From Streptomyces lienomycini (lineage in GTDB: Bacteria; Actinomycetota; Actinomycetes; Streptomycetales; Streptomycetaceae): a stretch of DNA of 64,000 bases. Positions 62,820-64,000 of the stretch are shown one piece after another. The position numbers were made by a program, and so were the translations under genes. The DNA lies in assembly GCF_027947595.1 (NCBI RefSeq), contig NZ_CP116257.1, positions 2,170,001 through 2,234,000 on the forward strand, given 5' to 3'. Position 1 is the first letter of the stretch. Every line of letters starts with the position of its first letter. Below the pieces are notes generated by a model. It did not search any database and was not told where the DNA came from. It was given only the letters and a program-made list of their open reading frames with translations.

Positions 62820-62943
62820 TCCGCGCCGGGCACACTGATTCCGGCAGTACCTGTGCGATCACGGGGCAGGATGGTTTCCGCAGGGTCCGGTACGGCCTAC
62901 GGAGGGTGGGCCCACGGGTCCTCGTAAGGAGAAGGGGCGCCTG

Positions 62944-63417
62944 GTGTTCACAAGCGTTTTGATGATCGAGAAGGCCCTGACGTCCGCCGACGTGGAGTTC
63001 GTCACCACTTTGCACGGGGACGAGGAGGTCGCCTTCCACGTGCTGCTCCAGCCGCGCGGCGATCAGGCCGACCGGCTGCTGCGGGCCATCGACGACGTCG
63101 CGCTCGGCGAGCTCGACGACGCCGTACGGGAGGGGGAGACCCCGGAGGGGCAGGACGCGCAGAGCGTCGGGGAGCGGGCCCTGGAGGTGTCCCTCACCGC
63201 CCTGCGCGCGTCCGGTGCCCAGGCCGAGGGGCGGCTGATCGAGGACCACCCGCTGGACGAGCTGAAGGCCCTGGCCATGGAGATCGGCGCCGACGAGGTG
63301 ATCGTCCTGACCGACCCCCACTACGTGGAGGAGTTCTTCCACCGGGACTGGGCCTCCCGGGCCCGGCACAAGGTCGGCGTACCGGTCCTGAAACTCTTCT
63401 CCCACAGCAAGGCATAG
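62944..63417 (+). CDS. Conserved hypothetical, universal-stress-like protein
   Basis: 157 residues, acidic and soluble. The C-terminal half (LDELKALAMEIGADEVIVLTDPHYVEEFFHRDWASRARHKVGVPVLKLFSHS) looks like the last strands and helices of a USP/HUP fold: alternating strand, helix and the GVPVL end. No ATP-binding glycine motif is clear. GTG 62944 has GGAGAAGG upstream. It lies just before murC, an arrangement shared with other Streptomyces, where similar genes have been mislabelled indole-3-glycerol phosphate synthase. Confidence 0.75.
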   Translation: MFTSVLMIEKALTSADVEFVTTLHGDEEVAFHVLLQPRGDQADRLLRAIDDVALGELDDAVREGETPEGQDAQSVGERALEVSLTALRASGAQAEGRLIEDHPLDELKALAMEIGADEVIVLTDPHYVEEFFHRDWASRARHKVGVPVLKLFSHSKA

Positions 63418-63425
63418 GCTGGTGC

Positions 63426-63448
63426 CGCGCCCCCGCCGAGGGGGCGCG
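63426..63448 (+). terminator. Hairpin between hypothetical gene and murC
   Basis: CGCGCCCCC (63426-63434) and GGGGGCGCG (63440-63448) with loop GCCGA, 9 bp after the hypothetical stop. Confidence 0.6.
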
Positions 63449-63478
63449 TCCACCAACAGACCCCTGGGAGAACAGCGC

Positions 63479-64000
63479 ATGGCACCCGGCCTTCCTACCG
63501 CCATGGACCGACCGCACTTCATCGGCATCGGCGGCGCCGGGATGTCGGGCATCGCCAAGATCCTCGCCCAGCGCGGTGCCGCCGTGGCGGGCAGCGACGC
63601 CAAGGAGTCCGCGACCGCCCAGGCACTGCGCGCCCTGGGCGCCACCGTGCACATCGGGCACGCGGCGGACCACCTCGCCGACGACGCGAGCTGTGTGGTC
63701 GTCTCCTCGGCCATCCGCGAGGACAACCCGGAGCTGGTCCGCGCCGCCGAACGGGGCATCCCGGTCGTGCACCGCTCCGACGCCCTGGCCGCCCTGATGA
63801 ACGGCCTGCGTCCGATCGCGGTGGCCGGCACGCACGGCAAGACCACCACCACCTCGATGCTGGCGGTCTCCCTGTCCGAGCTGGGCCTGAACCCGTCGTA
63901 CGCGATCGGCGGCGACCTCGACGCGCCGGGCTCCAACGCCCTCCACGGCGACGGGGAGATCTTCGTCGCCGAGGCGGACGAAAGCGACCGCAGCTTCCAC
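63479..64000 (+). CDS. murC: UDP-N-acetylmuramate--L-alanine ligase (3' partial)
   Basis: The first 174 residues are in the window and run off the right edge. The UDP-binding Rossmann start HFIGIGGAGMSGIAKILAQRG and the Mur-ligase ATP loop AVAGTHGKTTTTSML are intact, as is the EADESDRSF motif. It adds L-Ala to UDP-MurNAc in peptidoglycan synthesis. ATG 63479 follows GGGAGAACAGCGC. Confidence 0.95.
   Translation, partial: MAPGLPTAMDRPHFIGIGGAGMSGIAKILAQRGAAVAGSDAKESATAQALRALGATVHIGHAADHLADDASCVVVSSAIREDNPELVRAAERGIPVVHRSDALAALMNGLRPIAVAGTHGKTTTTSMLAVSLSELGLNPSYAIGGDLDAPGSNALHGDGEIFVAEADESDRSFH

Overview
The window is from a high-GC actinomycete, almost certainly a Streptomyces. Codon third positions are mostly G/C, GTG starts and 4-base stop/start overlaps are common, and DasR-type (dre) operators occur. 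From memory, the flanking gene order matches the S. coelicolor SCO6005-SCO6060 region: ngcEFG, rok7B7, xylFGH, chitinase, dxs, amino-acid permease, fadB/fadA-like genes, rnd, LuxR-type regulator, DUF3000 gene, hemE, then cgoX (hemY), chdC (hemQ) and finally murC. No rRNA, tRNA, CRISPR array or insertion sequence was seen.

Region 1 (1-9.1 kb) handles chitin and xylose sugars: the end of a chitooligosaccharide-binding protein with its two permeases, a ROK regulator, a complete xylose-type ABC importer, and a secreted GH18 chitinase with dre-like sites upstream. Region 2 (9.1-22.3 kb) is ordinary core metabolism: Dxs, a cationic amino-acid permease, an NYN-like protein, a beta-propeller-like protein, a beta-oxidation pair, RNase D, an atypical response regulator, a DUF3000 protein and HemE.

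Region 3 (22.3-41.3 kb) looks like an accessory insertion between hemE and cgoX-chdC. A leftward operon of tightly coupled genes encodes a HAD phosphatase, an IDO/PrnB-type heme oxygenase-like protein, a GHMP kinase, a methyltransferase, a group II PLP decarboxylase with a large unknown C-terminal region, a membrane glycosyltransferase, a glycosyltransferase-like protein and a three-gene ABC-2 exporter. A dre site lies just upstream of this operon. A GH3 N-acetylglucosaminidase gene with two dre sites follows. A rightward operon encodes a PhyH-type dioxygenase, a protein with a DSD motif, an ornithine-decarboxylase-like PLP enzyme, a GNAT acetyltransferase and an MFS transporter. There is no PKS or NRPS. 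I read this as a candidate uncharacterised biosynthetic/export system that may respond to GlcNAc (dre sites) and to bldA (two TTA codons).

Region 4 (41.4-64 kb) returns to chromosomal genes: rhomboid protease, flavoprotein reductase, DUF4349 lipoprotein, CgoX and ChdC of coproporphyrin-dependent heme synthesis, a secreted peptidase, a TIGR04222/MNIO (DUF692) pair, DUF2804 protein, PTH2, polysaccharide deacetylase, FAD/Rieske oxidoreductase, Tat-exported DUF839 protein, SulP transporter with carbonic anhydrase, ZapE, RibD-like reductase and the start of murC. Four apparent single-base homopolymer indels (three in one glycosyltransferase gene, one in a small ORF) suggest residual sequencing errors or gene decay.
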